A DNA stretch of 64,000 bases. Source: CAWJFJ01 sp963800065 (GTDB lineage Bacteria > Actinomycetota > Acidimicrobiia > Acidimicrobiales > UBA8190). The stretch lies in assembly GCA_963800065.1 (NCBI GenBank), contig CAWCZO010000003.1:372001-436000 (forward strand), read 5' to 3'. The translations under genes were made by a program, and so were the position numbers. Within the stretch, counting starts at the first letter, position 1. Every line of letters begins with the position of its first letter. The notes under the pieces are model-generated. The model worked only from the letters and a program-made list of their open reading frames with translations, was not told the DNA's origin and searched no databases. Shown in pieces: positions 17,981 to 26,571 of the stretch.

Positions 17981-19927
17981 ATGTTGCGAACCTTGTTCAC
18001 GCGCCGAACGGGCCGCTTTCTTTGCGCGGCTTCGATCGGTGTCGCGACCATGTCCGCCTCAGTGGCTCTGACGTCCACTGCGGCATCGGCCAAGGCGAAG
18101 CCACCGGCCCCACATTGCACGGCCGTAGCGGTTACTCCGCCGGGCGTGGGGAATCCTGCCCCGGGCCCGCTGACGACCGCAGGTGGTTCCGTGACCATCA
18201 CCGGAACGACTCTCACGGCAGCCGGGTACACCACCACGGTGACGTTCAACACCACCACCGGCATCCACTACACTGGTACCGCCACGTCGGGAACCTTCAC
18301 CGCCCCGGCGGAGGGCTCGCCCAACCTGGATTATGCCGTCAAGGTGGTCCTGAAGAAGGGCAGCAAGTCGTACACCTCCAATGCCTGCAGCATGCTCGTC
18401 GTGGGTACCAGCTACCTTCCCCCGGCGTCGCTGATCATCGGCTCGGGGTCGGCGACCACCTACGACGTCATGGATCACCTGGGCGACCTCTTCGAGCAGT
18501 CGCCGGGCTGTGACCTCACCAACACGAACGACAACCAGTACGACCTGCAGTGCAGCAACTACCTCGGTACGTCCAACCCCGGCGACACCTACGGAGAAGC
18601 CGGTGGCGAGTCTGGTCTCCCTGTGGGCAACATCAACCCGCTCGACGACTACTACGCCAACGCTCCGGCCACCGGTTCCGGAAACGGCCGTAACGAGGCG
18701 ACCAACGCCACGCCCGGCGGTGGTGACCCGGTGAACCCGCTGCTCGGTGGCCCCGACGGCATCGCCGCGTTCAACACCAGCTTCGCCCGGTCGTCGTCGT
18801 ACTCGTCCAACCCGGAGCTGAACTACGTGGGCTACGCCACGGACGGCGTGTCCTGGGTGTCCGAGGCCTGCATCGGCGCCGCCGCCGGGGCTTGTGCCAA
18901 CAACCACATCGGAATGGTCAACCAGACCTTCCCGGCTGGTGCCACGCCGCACTGGGACGTCACCGACATCTCGGTGAACAACCTGAAGGCGATCTGGGCC
19001 GACACCTTCAACTGCAACCTGGACGGCACGGCCGGCGTGGACGGGACGAACGTGACCATGGACTGGCGTTGCCTGGAGTTGGCTCAGGGTGTCCAGACCC
19101 CCGCCTCGCTCACGGCGAACGGTGAAGGGTTCGGTGGGCCGGCTGAGCCGATCGACTGCTACACCACCCAGACGGCGTCGGGTACGTACGGCACCTGGAA
19201 GTCCTTCCTCGGATTCGGCAATCCTCCGGCGTGCGCCAGCACCGAACTTGGTGACGGGGCCGGCGACACGGACTCCGCGAACGACCACCAGAACCTGACC
19301 GAGAACCAGATGGGAGTCATCGACGGGAACCAGGGCACGGCGTCGCCGGGCCACCCGAACGATGCCCAGTGGGCCCTCTACTTCTTCTCGTACGGGAAGT
19401 TCACCCAGACCTGCCAGCAGGTGGCGGCGAACACCCAGGTCATCAACCCGCCGGGGTCGACGGGTGCCCAGATCCAGGGCACCTGCATCGGCCAGAGCAA
19501 CTCCGATGTCACGCAGTACGGATCGATCGGCGGTATCTACGCCGATGCCAAGACGATCCAGGGCAACGGTGATCTGAGTGGTGTGACGTTCCTGGATCCC
19601 CGCATCCTGTACAACGCCTACCCGAACACGGCGGCCCCCAACCCGGCGAGCGCTGCGACGCTCAACTTCATCGGTGCCGGCGGCTTCCTGTGCAATCCGG
19701 ACACGAAGACCGAGACCGATTTCAACTCCGGTATCACCTACCGGACGGAGATCGAGAACGCCATCCTCGGAGACGGGTTCTTCCCGCTGGATGTCAGCCA
19801 GACCACGTTCCTGCAGCCCTCGTTGACGGGGTCCACGGTGCCGTCGGCTGCCGCTACCGCGGCGTGGTACCCGGCCGACTCGAACCAGGCCGGAGGGGTA
19901 CAGGGCTACTGCGACCCGCGGAACTGA
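17981..19927 (+). CDS. secreted PstS-like substrate-binding protein
   Basis: This 648-aa protein has a signal peptide (SAS-like cleavage near residue 36). It contains an IPT/TIG-like beta domain at about residues 45-140 (GGSVTITGTTLTAAGYTTTV) and a large diverged phosphate-binding-protein domain (LIIGSGSATTYDVMDHLGDL, ENAILGDGFFPLD). No transmembrane anchor or lipobox is seen, so it should be released. A good ribosome binding site, AAAGGAG, precedes the ATG. It has its own PHO-box-like promoter and a strong hairpin after it, so it is a separate transcription unit. The ligand is inferred to be phosphate from context only. Confidence 0.7.
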   Translation: MLRTLFTRRTGRFLCAASIGVATMSASVALTSTAASAKAKPPAPHCTAVAVTPPGVGNPAPGPLTTAGGSVTITGTTLTAAGYTTTVTFNTTTGIHYTGTATSGTFTAPAEGSPNLDYAVKVVLKKGSKSYTSNACSMLVVGTSYLPPASLIIGSGSATTYDVMDHLGDLFEQSPGCDLTNTNDNQYDLQCSNYLGTSNPGDTYGEAGGESGLPVGNINPLDDYYANAPATGSGNGRNEATNATPGGGDPVNPLLGGPDGIAAFNTSFARSSSYSSNPELNYVGYATDGVSWVSEACIGAAAGACANNHIGMVNQTFPAGATPHWDVTDISVNNLKAIWADTFNCNLDGTAGVDGTNVTMDWRCLELAQGVQTPASLTANGEGFGGPAEPIDCYTTQTASGTYGTWKSFLGFGNPPACASTELGDGAGDTDSANDHQNLTENQMGVIDGNQGTASPGHPNDAQWALYFFSYGKFTQTCQQVAANTQVINPPGSTGAQIQGTCIGQSNSDVTQYGSIGGIYADAKTIQGNGDLSGVTFLDPRILYNAYPNTAAPNPASAATLNFIGAGGFLCNPDTKTETDFNSGITYRTEIENAILGDGFFPLDVSQTTFLQPSLTGSTVPSAAATAAWYPADSNQAGGVQGYCDPRN

Positions 19928-19981
19928 CAACCACGCAGTACCTGCATTACCAGTACGGAAGCGTCCTCGAGGCGCCATCGA

Positions 19982-20011
19982 GAGGGGGTCCGGCTCCGGC
20001 CGGGCCCCCTC
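19982..20011 (+). terminator. GC-rich hairpin terminator
   Basis: Arms GAGGGGGTCCGGC and GCCGGGCCCCCTC pair over 13 bp with a single G-T wobble around a four-base loop. It starts 55 bases after the stop at 19927. There is no long T tract, which is common for actinobacterial terminators. Confidence 0.65.
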
Positions 20012-20519
20012 TTCCGTCTGTCGGACTGGAGGGGTCGGCTCGATCACGACCTACGATGGAGATCACGACATCGATTGTCGCAACGATGTCTTCGATGGTC
20101 CCCTGGAGGAATAGGCCATGCCCCTTGGGCCCCCTCGGTGAGCTGACGGCAACATGTCGACATCCCAGCGCTTCCCAAGTCGAGGACGACATCACGGGGA
20201 TCCATGTTCGGAGGCATGGTCGGATTGCCGCAGCCGAGCGTCGTCGTTAGAGCGTCCTCGGGTCGAACTTCGGTGGCACTCTCTTCGTTAAGTGTGCGAC
20301 CAAAGAGGCTGGGCGCCCCGCTCGGCCCGTTCCAACTATGTGACGCACCACGAGGAGCGCTGGCTTAGCGTTCGCGTACGTCGTCGTGGATCTGCTCAGA
20401 TTCGCTGGGCCATCTCATGCTCCATGGGTTGCCAGCGACGATTGGTCCCGCTTGGGGATGTCACCGTGCAAGACATCGTCCATCCTGGTGACGCGATGGG
20501 CTGGTGGGACGCCAAGGCG
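20012..20519 (+). other. gene-poor spacer between phosphate and arsenic regions
   Basis: No reading frame here has a ribosome binding site or coding-like composition. An imperfect inverted repeat (GACATCG, then CGATGTC) lies near 20070-20095. The base composition is less GC-biased than in the flanking genes. It may be the edge of an acquired arsenic island. Confidence 0.5.
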
Positions 20520-20873
20520 TCATCCAACCGGCTGGAGGGCCGATCGCAGGTCGGCTAGGCGCGCGCGGTCAAGGGAGTACCACACCCACTTGCCGCGCCG
20601 GTCACCATGGACGAGGCCGGCGTCGCTCAAGATCTTCAAGTGATGGGAGATGGTGGGCTGGCTTTTGCCCAGAGGCTCGACAAAGTCGCACACGCACACC
20701 TCGCCCTCCGGGGCGGCGGCCAAGATGCTCAACACCCGGAGCCGTACTGGATCGGCCAAGGCCGTGAACCCACCGGCCAGCTCGGCCGCCTGGGAGGCAT
20801 CGAGGGGCGAGGCCAGCACCGAGGGGCAGCACTGGTCGGTGGGGGGCTCGATCGTTGCGACTCGCTTGGCCAT
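20520..20873 (-). CDS. arsR: ArsR family arsenite-responsive repressor
   Basis: This 117-aa winged-helix repressor has the As(III)-binding pair in the CVCDF motif (Cys60 and Cys62) and a recognition helix in QPTISHHLKILSDAGLV. Two further cysteines (DQCCPS, residues 15-16) are typical of actinobacterial arsenic regulators. The ATG at 20873 is supported by GGAGGT four bases upstream. It diverges from arsI across a promoter region holding two copies of a 12-bp palindrome. It should repress both directions until arsenite or a trivalent organoarsenical binds. Confidence 0.92.
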   Translation of the reverse strand: MAKRVATIEPPTDQCCPSVLASPLDASQAAELAGGFTALADPVRLRVLSILAAAPEGEVCVCDFVEPLGKSQPTISHHLKILSDAGLVHGDRRGKWVWYSLDRARLADLRSALQPVG

Positions 20874-20887
20874 GGAACCTCCGATTG

Positions 20888-20924
20888 ACATATGTCGATG
20901 CATCGATCATACTCGACGCATCGA
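20888..20924 (+). promoter_or_regulatory. ArsR operator candidate: two near-identical palindromes
   Basis: The perfect palindrome TCGATGCATCGA lies at 20895-20906. A one-mismatch copy, TCGACGCATCGA, lies at 20913-20924, 18 bp away. A further 8-bp palindrome, ACATATGT, overlaps the left edge at 20888-20895. The site is between the start codons of arsR and arsI, where a dimeric repressor would block both promoters. Confidence 0.6.
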
Positions 20925-20952
20925 CACTTGTGAATACCACCGGGAGGTCATC

Positions 20953-21441
20953 ATGTCCAGAGTCCAGCTCGCCTTGAACGTCACCGACCTCAACGCCGCC
21001 GTGGACTTCTACTCCAAGCTCTTCGGGGCCGAGCCGGCCAAGCGCCGCCCCGGCTACGCCAACTTCGCCATCGGTGAGCCGCCGCTAAAGCTGGTCCTCA
21101 TCGAGAACGCCGCTGGTCGTGGTGCGGGGGTAGCCGGTGCCCTCAATCACCTGGGTGTAGAGGTGGAGTCCGCTGAGGAGGTCCAGGCAGCCACCGGACG
21201 CCTCTCAGCCGAGGGTCTTGAGCCTGACGTCCAGGAGTCGACGACCTGCTGCTACGCCGTCCAGGACAAGGCGTGGGTCACTGACCCCGACGGGGCTCCC
21301 TGGGAGGTTTACACGGTCCTGGCCGACGCTCCGGACGAGACTGGGTTCGGATGCTCGACCGAGGGCTGCGCCGTCACCGAGGAGCAAGCCATCCCCGTCG
21401 GCGCTAGATCCGCCCCGGCGTCCTCTAGCGCCTGCTGCTGA
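20953..21441 (+). CDS. arsI: ArsI/CadI-type VOC protein, probable organoarsenical C-As lyase
   Basis: This 162-aa VOC protein begins RVQLALNVTDLNAAVDFYSK, has the vicinal cysteine pair in STTCCYAVQDKAWV (Cys99, Cys100) and ends DPDGAPWEVYTV plus a Cys-rich tail (GFGCSTEGC, SACC). In characterised ArsI enzymes such a Cys pair binds trivalent methyl- or aryl-arsenicals and a non-haem iron breaks the C-As bond. The same family was named CadI for cadmium induction in mycobacteria. The ATG at 20953 has a GGGAGG ribosome binding site. It is the first gene of the arsenic operon. Confidence 0.85.
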   Translation: MSRVQLALNVTDLNAAVDFYSKLFGAEPAKRRPGYANFAIGEPPLKLVLIENAAGRGAGVAGALNHLGVEVESAEEVQAATGRLSAEGLEPDVQESTTCCYAVQDKAWVTDPDGAPWEVYTVLADAPDETGFGCSTEGCAVTEEQAIPVGARSAPASSSACC

Positions 21442-21477
21442 GCTCCGCCGTCCGGATTCCTCTCGATCGGGGTTGGC

Positions 21478-22323
21478 ATGAACGAACCTGCGCTGTGGCG
21501 GCGCCTACTCGCTGAGCTGCTCGGCAGCGCCTTTCTGGCTGCCGTGGTCGTCGGTTCGGGCATCGCCGCCCAACACCTGTCCCCCGGCCATGTCGGGCTC
21601 GAGCTGTTCGAGAATGCCGCTGCCACCGCAGCGGGGCTCTACGCCCTGATCTTGATGTTCGGCCCCGTGTCGGGGGCGCATTTCAACCCGGTGGTGTCAT
21701 TCGTTGACGCCGCCTTCGAGGGACTGCGCTGGCGCGATGCCTGCGCCTATCTTCCCGCCCAGGTGGCCGGCTGCATCGGGGGCGCCGTCGTCGCCAATCT
21801 GATGTTCTCCAAGGCTGCCGTGTCGATCTCGACTCACCACCGGGCTACCCCGGCCCACTTTCTCTCGGAGGTCGTGGCCACGTTGGGCCTGATTCTCGTC
21901 ATCTTCGCCCTGGCCCGTAGTGGGAGGAGTCGCCTCGCTGCCTCGGCTGTCGGCGCTTACATCGGGGCGGCCTATTTCTTCACCAGTTCCACCAGTTTCG
22001 CCAATCCCGCCATCACCGTGGGGCGCATGTTCTCCAACACCTTCGCCGGGATCGCCCCGTCGTCGGTCCCCACCTTTGTCGCCGCCCAGATAGTGGGAGG
22101 GGTAATCGCCTTCGCCGTCATCAAGGCGCTCTATCCAGGTGTCACTCCGGCCGAGGCGTCCGACATCATCTTTCCCCACCACGCGCCCGACGCATCCGAC
22201 TTCGATGTCCAGGTGGGCCACTCCCACGAATATCCGGCGCCGTCAGGAACACCGTCGCCGGACGGCGCCTCCACCGTCCCTGGACGTCTTTCGCCAGCGA
22301 AGCCCTCGCCATCTACCGGGTGA
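21478..22323 (+). CDS. MIP family channel (AqpS-like, arsenic-associated)
   Basis: This 281-aa polytopic protein has six transmembrane helices and two pore motifs, HFNPVVS (NPV in place of NPA) and FANPAIT. In Sinorhizobium meliloti an aquaglyceroporin in the ars operon lets arsenite leave the cell after arsenate reduction, and the same role is likely here because no ArsB or Acr3 pump gene is present. The last 50 residues are Pro/Ser-rich and hydrophilic. It is 36 bases after arsI and 23 bases before the flavoprotein gene. Confidence 0.85.
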   Translation: MNEPALWRRLLAELLGSAFLAAVVVGSGIAAQHLSPGHVGLELFENAAATAAGLYALILMFGPVSGAHFNPVVSFVDAAFEGLRWRDACAYLPAQVAGCIGGAVVANLMFSKAAVSISTHHRATPAHFLSEVVATLGLILVIFALARSGRSRLAASAVGAYIGAAYFFTSSTSFANPAITVGRMFSNTFAGIAPSSVPTFVAAQIVGGVIAFAVIKALYPGVTPAEASDIIFPHHAPDASDFDVQVGHSHEYPAPSGTPSPDGASTVPGRLSPAKPSPSTG

Positions 22324-22346
22324 CGAGGCGAAAAGACAGGAGTCCC

Positions 22347-23744
22347 ATGCACCTCATCGCCATCGGAGGAAGCGACGCCGGCATCAGCGCTGCCTTGCGG
22401 GCTCGTGAGCTCGATCCGGACACCGACGTGACCGTGGTGGTGGCCGACGCCTACCCCAACTTCTCCATCTGCGGGATCCCCTACTACGTCTCGGGCGAGG
22501 TCACCCACTGGCGCAACCTGGCCCACCGGACGATCGCCGACCTCGAGGCCACCGGCATGAGCCTGCGCCTCGACACGGTCGCCCGCCGCATCGAGGTCGA
22601 GAGTCGCAAGCTCCTCGTCACCGGCGCCGACGGCAACGAGGAGCTTCTCTCCTACGACGAGTTGGTCGTGGGTACGGGGGCCGTATCCGTCCGTCCCCCC
22701 ATTGAAGGACTGGCCGGCACCGACCCCTTGAGCATCGATGACGGTGTTCACCTGCTGCACTCGATGGGCGACACCTTCGACGTCATGCGCACCCTTGCGG
22801 AGCGTGAGCCGGCCAGCGTGCTGATCGTCGGGGCCGGCTACATCGGGCTGGAGATGGCCGAAGCGCTGGTGGCACGAGGACTGACGGTGACTCAGATGGA
22901 GCAGCTCACCGAGGTGCTGCCCACCGTGGATCCTGAGATCGGCCTTCTCGTCCACGAACAACTGACCGACCACGGCGTCGAGGTCCTCTCGGGGACGACA
23001 GTTCGCTCGATCGGCCGGGCGGCGATCGGGGAGCCCGGTCGACTCCGGGTGGAAGCCTCGGCTGCGGACGGTCGTGACGTGGTCCGTTCCTTCGACATGG
23101 TCCTAGTGGTGGTGGGTGTGCGACCGGACTCCGAACTGGCCGGCTCGGCCGGCGCCGCACTCGGTCAGCGGGGCGCCATCACCGTCGACCGTCACATGCG
23201 GACCAACCTGCCCCATGTGTACGCCGCTGGTGACTGCGTCGTCACACATCACCGCCTCCTCGGTGATACCTACCTCCCTCTGGGCACCACCGCCCACAAG
23301 CAAGGCCGGGTGGCGGGCGAGAACGCCCTCGGTGGTAACCGCTCTTTCGCCGGGAGCCTCGGCACCCAGGTCGTGAAGATCTTCGACCATGCCGTGGCTC
23401 GCACCGGGCTGCGAGACCACGAGGCCGAAGGCGTTGGTATGGATCCACTCACCATCGGCTCCGAGGCCGACGACCACAAGGCGTATTACCCCGGCAGCCA
23501 TTGCATCGCCATGCGTTTCACCGGTGACGCCACAGACGGTCGGCTCCTCGGTGTGCAGCTCTTCGGTCATAAGCACGCCGAAGTGGCCAAGCGCATCGAC
23601 ATCGCCGCTGCCGCCATCTTCCACGGGATGTCGATGGATGCCATGAGCGACCTGGATCTGTCCTATACGCCGCCTCTTGGGAGTCCATGGGACGCCGTGC
23701 AGATGGGGGCACAGGCGTGGGTGCGTGCTCACGCCGCAATCTAG
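22347..23744 (+). CDS. CoA-disulfide-reductase-like FAD/NAD(P) oxidoreductase
   Basis: This 465-aa flavoprotein belongs to the pyridine nucleotide-disulfide family. It has an N-terminal FAD site, IAIGGSDAGISAALRA, and a single active cysteine in FSICGIPYYVSG, the signature of CoA-disulfide reductase and NADH oxidase relatives. Further features are an NAD site (LIVGAGYIGLEMAEALV), the second FAD motif (VYAAGDCV) and a C-terminal dimerisation domain. Such genes recur in arsenic operons, but their reaction there is unsettled; thiol recycling is a reasonable guess. The ATG at 22347 has AGGAG nearby. It is the third gene of the arsenic operon. Confidence 0.85.
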   Translation: MHLIAIGGSDAGISAALRARELDPDTDVTVVVADAYPNFSICGIPYYVSGEVTHWRNLAHRTIADLEATGMSLRLDTVARRIEVESRKLLVTGADGNEELLSYDELVVGTGAVSVRPPIEGLAGTDPLSIDDGVHLLHSMGDTFDVMRTLAEREPASVLIVGAGYIGLEMAEALVARGLTVTQMEQLTEVLPTVDPEIGLLVHEQLTDHGVEVLSGTTVRSIGRAAIGEPGRLRVEASAADGRDVVRSFDMVLVVVGVRPDSELAGSAGAALGQRGAITVDRHMRTNLPHVYAAGDCVVTHHRLLGDTYLPLGTTAHKQGRVAGENALGGNRSFAGSLGTQVVKIFDHAVARTGLRDHEAEGVGMDPLTIGSEADDHKAYYPGSHCIAMRFTGDATDGRLLGVQLFGHKHAEVAKRIDIAAAAIFHGMSMDAMSDLDLSYTPPLGSPWDAVQMGAQAWVRAHAAI

Positions 23745-23758
23745 GGGGAGGACAAGAT

Positions 23759-24451
23759 ATGCGAGATCCAACAGTGGTGACAGAATCTGAGCGAGGGGGC
23801 CTGCATCGAGCAGCCGTCGATCTCCACGACGAGTATGCGGGTGTCTTCGGCATCGAAACCATCGAAAAGCTCCTGGTGTCGACAGCCGGAGACATGGCTG
23901 CTCGCTTCAACGTCTACAACCAGTTCCGCATGGTGCTCTTCGTCCGCATGGCAAGAGAGCGGTTGCAGGCGTTGGCGAAGTCCGAAGGCCAGATCGGCCA
24001 CGGCCTGCCTGGCGTGTTGTTCCTCTGTGTCCACAACGCGGGGCGCTCACAGATGGCGTTGGGCTGGTTCACCAAGCTCGCCGGTTCGCGTGCGTTCGCC
24101 TGGTCGGGTGGCTCGGAGCCCACCGACTCGCTCAATCCGACGGCCGTGGCGTCCATGGCGGAACTCGGTATCGACATCTCCGCCGGGTACTCCAAGCCGT
24201 GGACCGCAGAGGTCTTCGATGCCGCAGACGTGGTGATCACCATGGGGTGCGGAGACGCCTGCCCGCTCTACCCGGGGAAGAGGTACGAGGACTGGGACGT
24301 GGAAGACCCGGCGGGCAACACCCTGGAGGAGGTACGGGCAATTCGTGATCAGATCGGCCTCCGGGTTCTCGACCTGGTGACCGAGCTCGAGATCGCTCCG
24401 GATCTGAGCGATCTCGCGAACTGGGCGCCACGTCGAACGGTGCCTTCTTGA
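23759..24451 (+). CDS. arsC: arsenate reductase with N-terminal three-helix domain
   Basis: This 230-aa protein is a fusion. Residues 10-75 form a helical bundle common in actinobacterial ArsC proteins. Residues 85-215 form a low-molecular-weight phosphatase fold with the P-loop CVHNAGRS (Cys90, Arg96), which reduces arsenate to arsenite. The MGCGDACPLYPGKRYEDWDVEDP segment holds the second cysteines and the catalytic Asp. GGGGGAGGA precedes the ATG at 23759. Being last in the operon, it supplies arsenite for exit through the MIP channel. Confidence 0.9.
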   Translation: MRDPTVVTESERGGLHRAAVDLHDEYAGVFGIETIEKLLVSTAGDMAARFNVYNQFRMVLFVRMARERLQALAKSEGQIGHGLPGVLFLCVHNAGRSQMALGWFTKLAGSRAFAWSGGSEPTDSLNPTAVASMAELGIDISAGYSKPWTAEVFDAADVVITMGCGDACPLYPGKRYEDWDVEDPAGNTLEEVRAIRDQIGLRVLDLVTELEIAPDLSDLANWAPRRTVPS

Positions 24452-25264
24452 TCAGTCAGACGGCCGCACCACACTCACGGTCAGCGATCGAGACGGCTTC
24501 TCATCCGGAACCTTCATGGGGTCTCGACGGATGCTAAGCGGCCCAAAACCATCCCATCGTCACTTGAGGTGGAAGGACGAACGGTAGCGATCGATCCCAA
24601 GGGCCTGAAGCCGGGCTCAACCGCCGATGTTGGCAAAGTCGACGGTGCATTTGATCGAGACGGAACGGCCCAATCAGCCGCCATGAGCGCCCGGATGGGC
24701 GCCAAGTGCTTCGCCCCTCGGGCCGATGCGGGTGATGCCGCGATGGCCAAGGAGACCGTCGGAGGCTGTCATCGCTGCGCAGGAATACGCGTGGGGTGCT
24801 CTGCAACGAAGGGCACACCGTCTCCTCGAATCGCTCGCTGGAGTTAGCCGGCAAGACGCTTGATCGGTCGGAATCCCACAGGGCACTTTCCGGGTCACCG
24901 ACCTATATCGACGTCCATTCATTGGCGAATGTCGCGCTGTGGTCACCGGCGGTATCGCCGGGTTGCTCACCCCTCACCGAGGAGAAGTCGAGCAGCACCC
25001 CGACTGCTTTGCGCACAACGCACCCGGCAATGTCACTGTTGCGCTTCTGTCAAGGCTGATCACCGTTGTATGCACCGTGCGCGCACGAAAGCGTGATGTC
25101 GGCCGACCGCCACCGGGCACCAGCGAGCGGTGATGATCGGTTGCCCGGCCCAACGGTCGTCCGAGAGCACGCTTAGGCGCTCTGAGCCAGGCGCACCCTG
25201 TCACCCCTCACCCCCCGGGGCGCAACGATAGGATCGGGGAGCCTAGGGGCCAAAATGCCTGTAG
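24452..25264 (+). other. no convincing gene between arsC and the element
   Basis: Several short open frames occur here, but none has a good ribosome binding site or typical codon use. A stretch at about 24890-25130 (CRAVVTGGIAGLLTPHRGEV in one frame) has a protein-like feel but no start. It may be decayed coding sequence left by an earlier insertion beside the tRNA gene. Confidence 0.5.
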
Positions 25265-25305
25265 GGAGAGGTGCGAGAGCGGCCGAATCGGACTCACTGC
25301 TAATG
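25265..25305 (+). repeat. attL: 41-bp copy of the 5' half of tRNA-Ser
   Basis: Bases 25265-25305 are identical to 39209-39249, from the acceptor strand through the anticodon loop (CTGCTAATG at the end). This copy is joined to the left chromosome and so is the original 5' half, now cut off from its 3' half. A small palindrome (AGGCAC GTT GTGCCT, 25316-25330) follows inside the element. Confidence 0.9.
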
Positions 25306-25376
25306 CGTCCGAACTAGGCACGTTGTGCCTGGTGACGGTCCCGGAAGTAGCCTCAAGTAGTGCCCGGTAGTCCTCG

Positions 25377-25400
25377 ATTGAAGGACAGATTGAAGGACGA
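25377..25400 (+). repeat. left integrase arm-type site candidates
   Basis: ATTGAAGGACAG (25377) and ATTGAAGGACGA (25389) are tandem copies spaced 12 bp. The same motif occurs twice near the right end of the element at 39137 and 39148. Paired short repeats on both attachment arms are typical arm-binding sites of tyrosine integrases. Confidence 0.6.
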
Positions 25401-25534
25401 ATCCTCACCGAGGGTGTTGACTCCGTATGAATCACCACGTAGTGTGTTGGGCATGAACAGCAACACCGCCACAGCGTGCGTTCGTCCGTTGTGGCCCGGC
25501 AGTTCGCCGGGTCACTCAATCGGAAGGACGCATC

Positions 25535-25951
25535 ATGGCCAAGACCAGAGGGGCACCAGAAGTAAGAGGCACCCCGTCGGTCCGCCGACGGCAGACGCAC
25601 GTATTCAGCGGGGAGCGGACGCTATCTACGCCGTCGTCCAGGCCGCTTGTACCACTGAGACCGGGATCAAACGCACGGACCGGGCGGTGGCGTGGGACAT
25701 CTTCGACGCCCTCAGCGCCGAGACGGGCACTATCAGTCAGGACGACGCCACTGCCTATGTCGACGCCCTGGCTGAGGTCATCGACCCCTACCGGGTGCGC
25801 CATGCTCGACGTCGCCTACCAGGGCGCTACGGGCGAGGCCCCGATAGACAAGGTCACCACTTGTATCGGGGACCTGGCCGAGGCGCTGCAGCGACGTGTC
25901 GGCGACATCATCACGACGGTTACCCTCGGACTCACCGAGGCGGTGTCATGA
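25535..25951 (+). pseudogene. small element protein, two compensating frameshifts
   Basis: A start at ATG 25535 (MAKTRG, preceded by GGAAGGA) leads into a basic segment. Coding-like sequence then appears in the next frame (ADAIYAVVQAACTTETGIK, WDIFDALSAETGTISQDD) and returns to the first frame at about 25800 (MLDVAYQGATGEAPIDKV). Adding one G to the run at 25549-25552 and removing one from CGGGTG near 25797 gives a continuous protein of about 138 aa. It overlaps the next gene by ATGA. The function is unknown. Confidence 0.5.
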
Positions 25952-26157
25952 CGGCGACCATGCACGTCTGGCCCGACTCGGTGAAGTCCAGCACCGCCTA
26001 CGCTCACACCCGCCGGGACGGTACCCCGAAGCGGCGCTACTCTGCGAAGAGCGCCGCCGAGGACGACGCTAAGCGGATCGGCTGTAGTGGATTCGCTGCG
26101 TACCGCTGCATGACGTGCGGTGGCTGGCACTTCGGACGTCGGGCGGTGACGTCGTGA
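25948..26157 (+). CDS. small zinc-ribbon-like phage protein
   Basis: The 69-aa product ends in a CMTCGGWHFGRR motif, like the many actinophage proteins that carry YxCxxCxxWHxG. It is basic, with KRRYSAKSAAEDDAKRIG before the cysteines. The ATG overlaps the preceding stop and its own stop overlaps the next GTG, so it is part of a tightly coupled early operon. Nucleic acid binding is plausible but not shown. Confidence 0.6.
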   Translation: MTATMHVWPDSVKSSTAYAHTRRDGTPKRRYSAKSAAEDDAKRIGCSGFAAYRCMTCGGWHFGRRAVTS

Positions 26158-26492
26158 GCACGGCGCTGGCGGACGTCCTCGACTTCGAGCGACCGTTCCG
26201 AGAGAAAGCGGAAGAGCGTCGAGAGGCTCAGCGTGTGAAGCGGGCCGCTACCAAACTGGCGAATGCCCGCTCTCTTATCATGGAGGCGGACCTCGCTGAG
26301 TGGGTAGCAGCACGCTGTGGTCACCTACCACCATTCGTCGACATCGAACGGGACGACGACCCGTGGGCGCCTAACGAGGCTATGCACGATGCCATTGACG
26401 CCCACGTAGCCGCTCTACTCGGGTTGCCCGCCGACTGGAAGTCAGACCGGTGGTGGGACGGCGGAGATTCTAAGCGTTGCGCCCCATGGTAG
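26154..26492 (+). CDS. element protein of 112 aa, unknown function
   Basis: It starts with GTG overlapping the previous stop (GTGA). The N-terminal half is a charged helix (FREKAEERREAQRVKRAATK); the C-terminal half is acidic with several Trp residues (DDDPWAPNE, KSDRWWDGG). No domain is recognised. Tight packing with its neighbours supports it as real. Confidence 0.55.
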   Translation: MSTALADVLDFERPFREKAEERREAQRVKRAATKLANARSLIMEADLAEWVAARCGHLPPFVDIERDDDPWAPNEAMHDAIDAHVAALLGLPADWKSDRWWDGGDSKRCAPW

Positions 26493-26571
26493 ACTGGACG
26501 GTATGAGTAGAGGGCCGGGACGGATGCAGAGGGCGGTATTGGACGCTCTGCAGCGCCTTGACTGATTACTC

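Noticed and set aside
24452..25264. Transposase or gene remnant after arsC
   Set aside because: No recognisable transposase motif, terminal inverted repeats or ribosome binding site was found; only weak protein-like fragments.
25360..26157. A single 265-aa protein in one frame across 25360-26157
   Set aside because: Only the middle and last parts are coding-like. The end is a separate ATGA-coupled gene, and the frame between them is better explained by indels.
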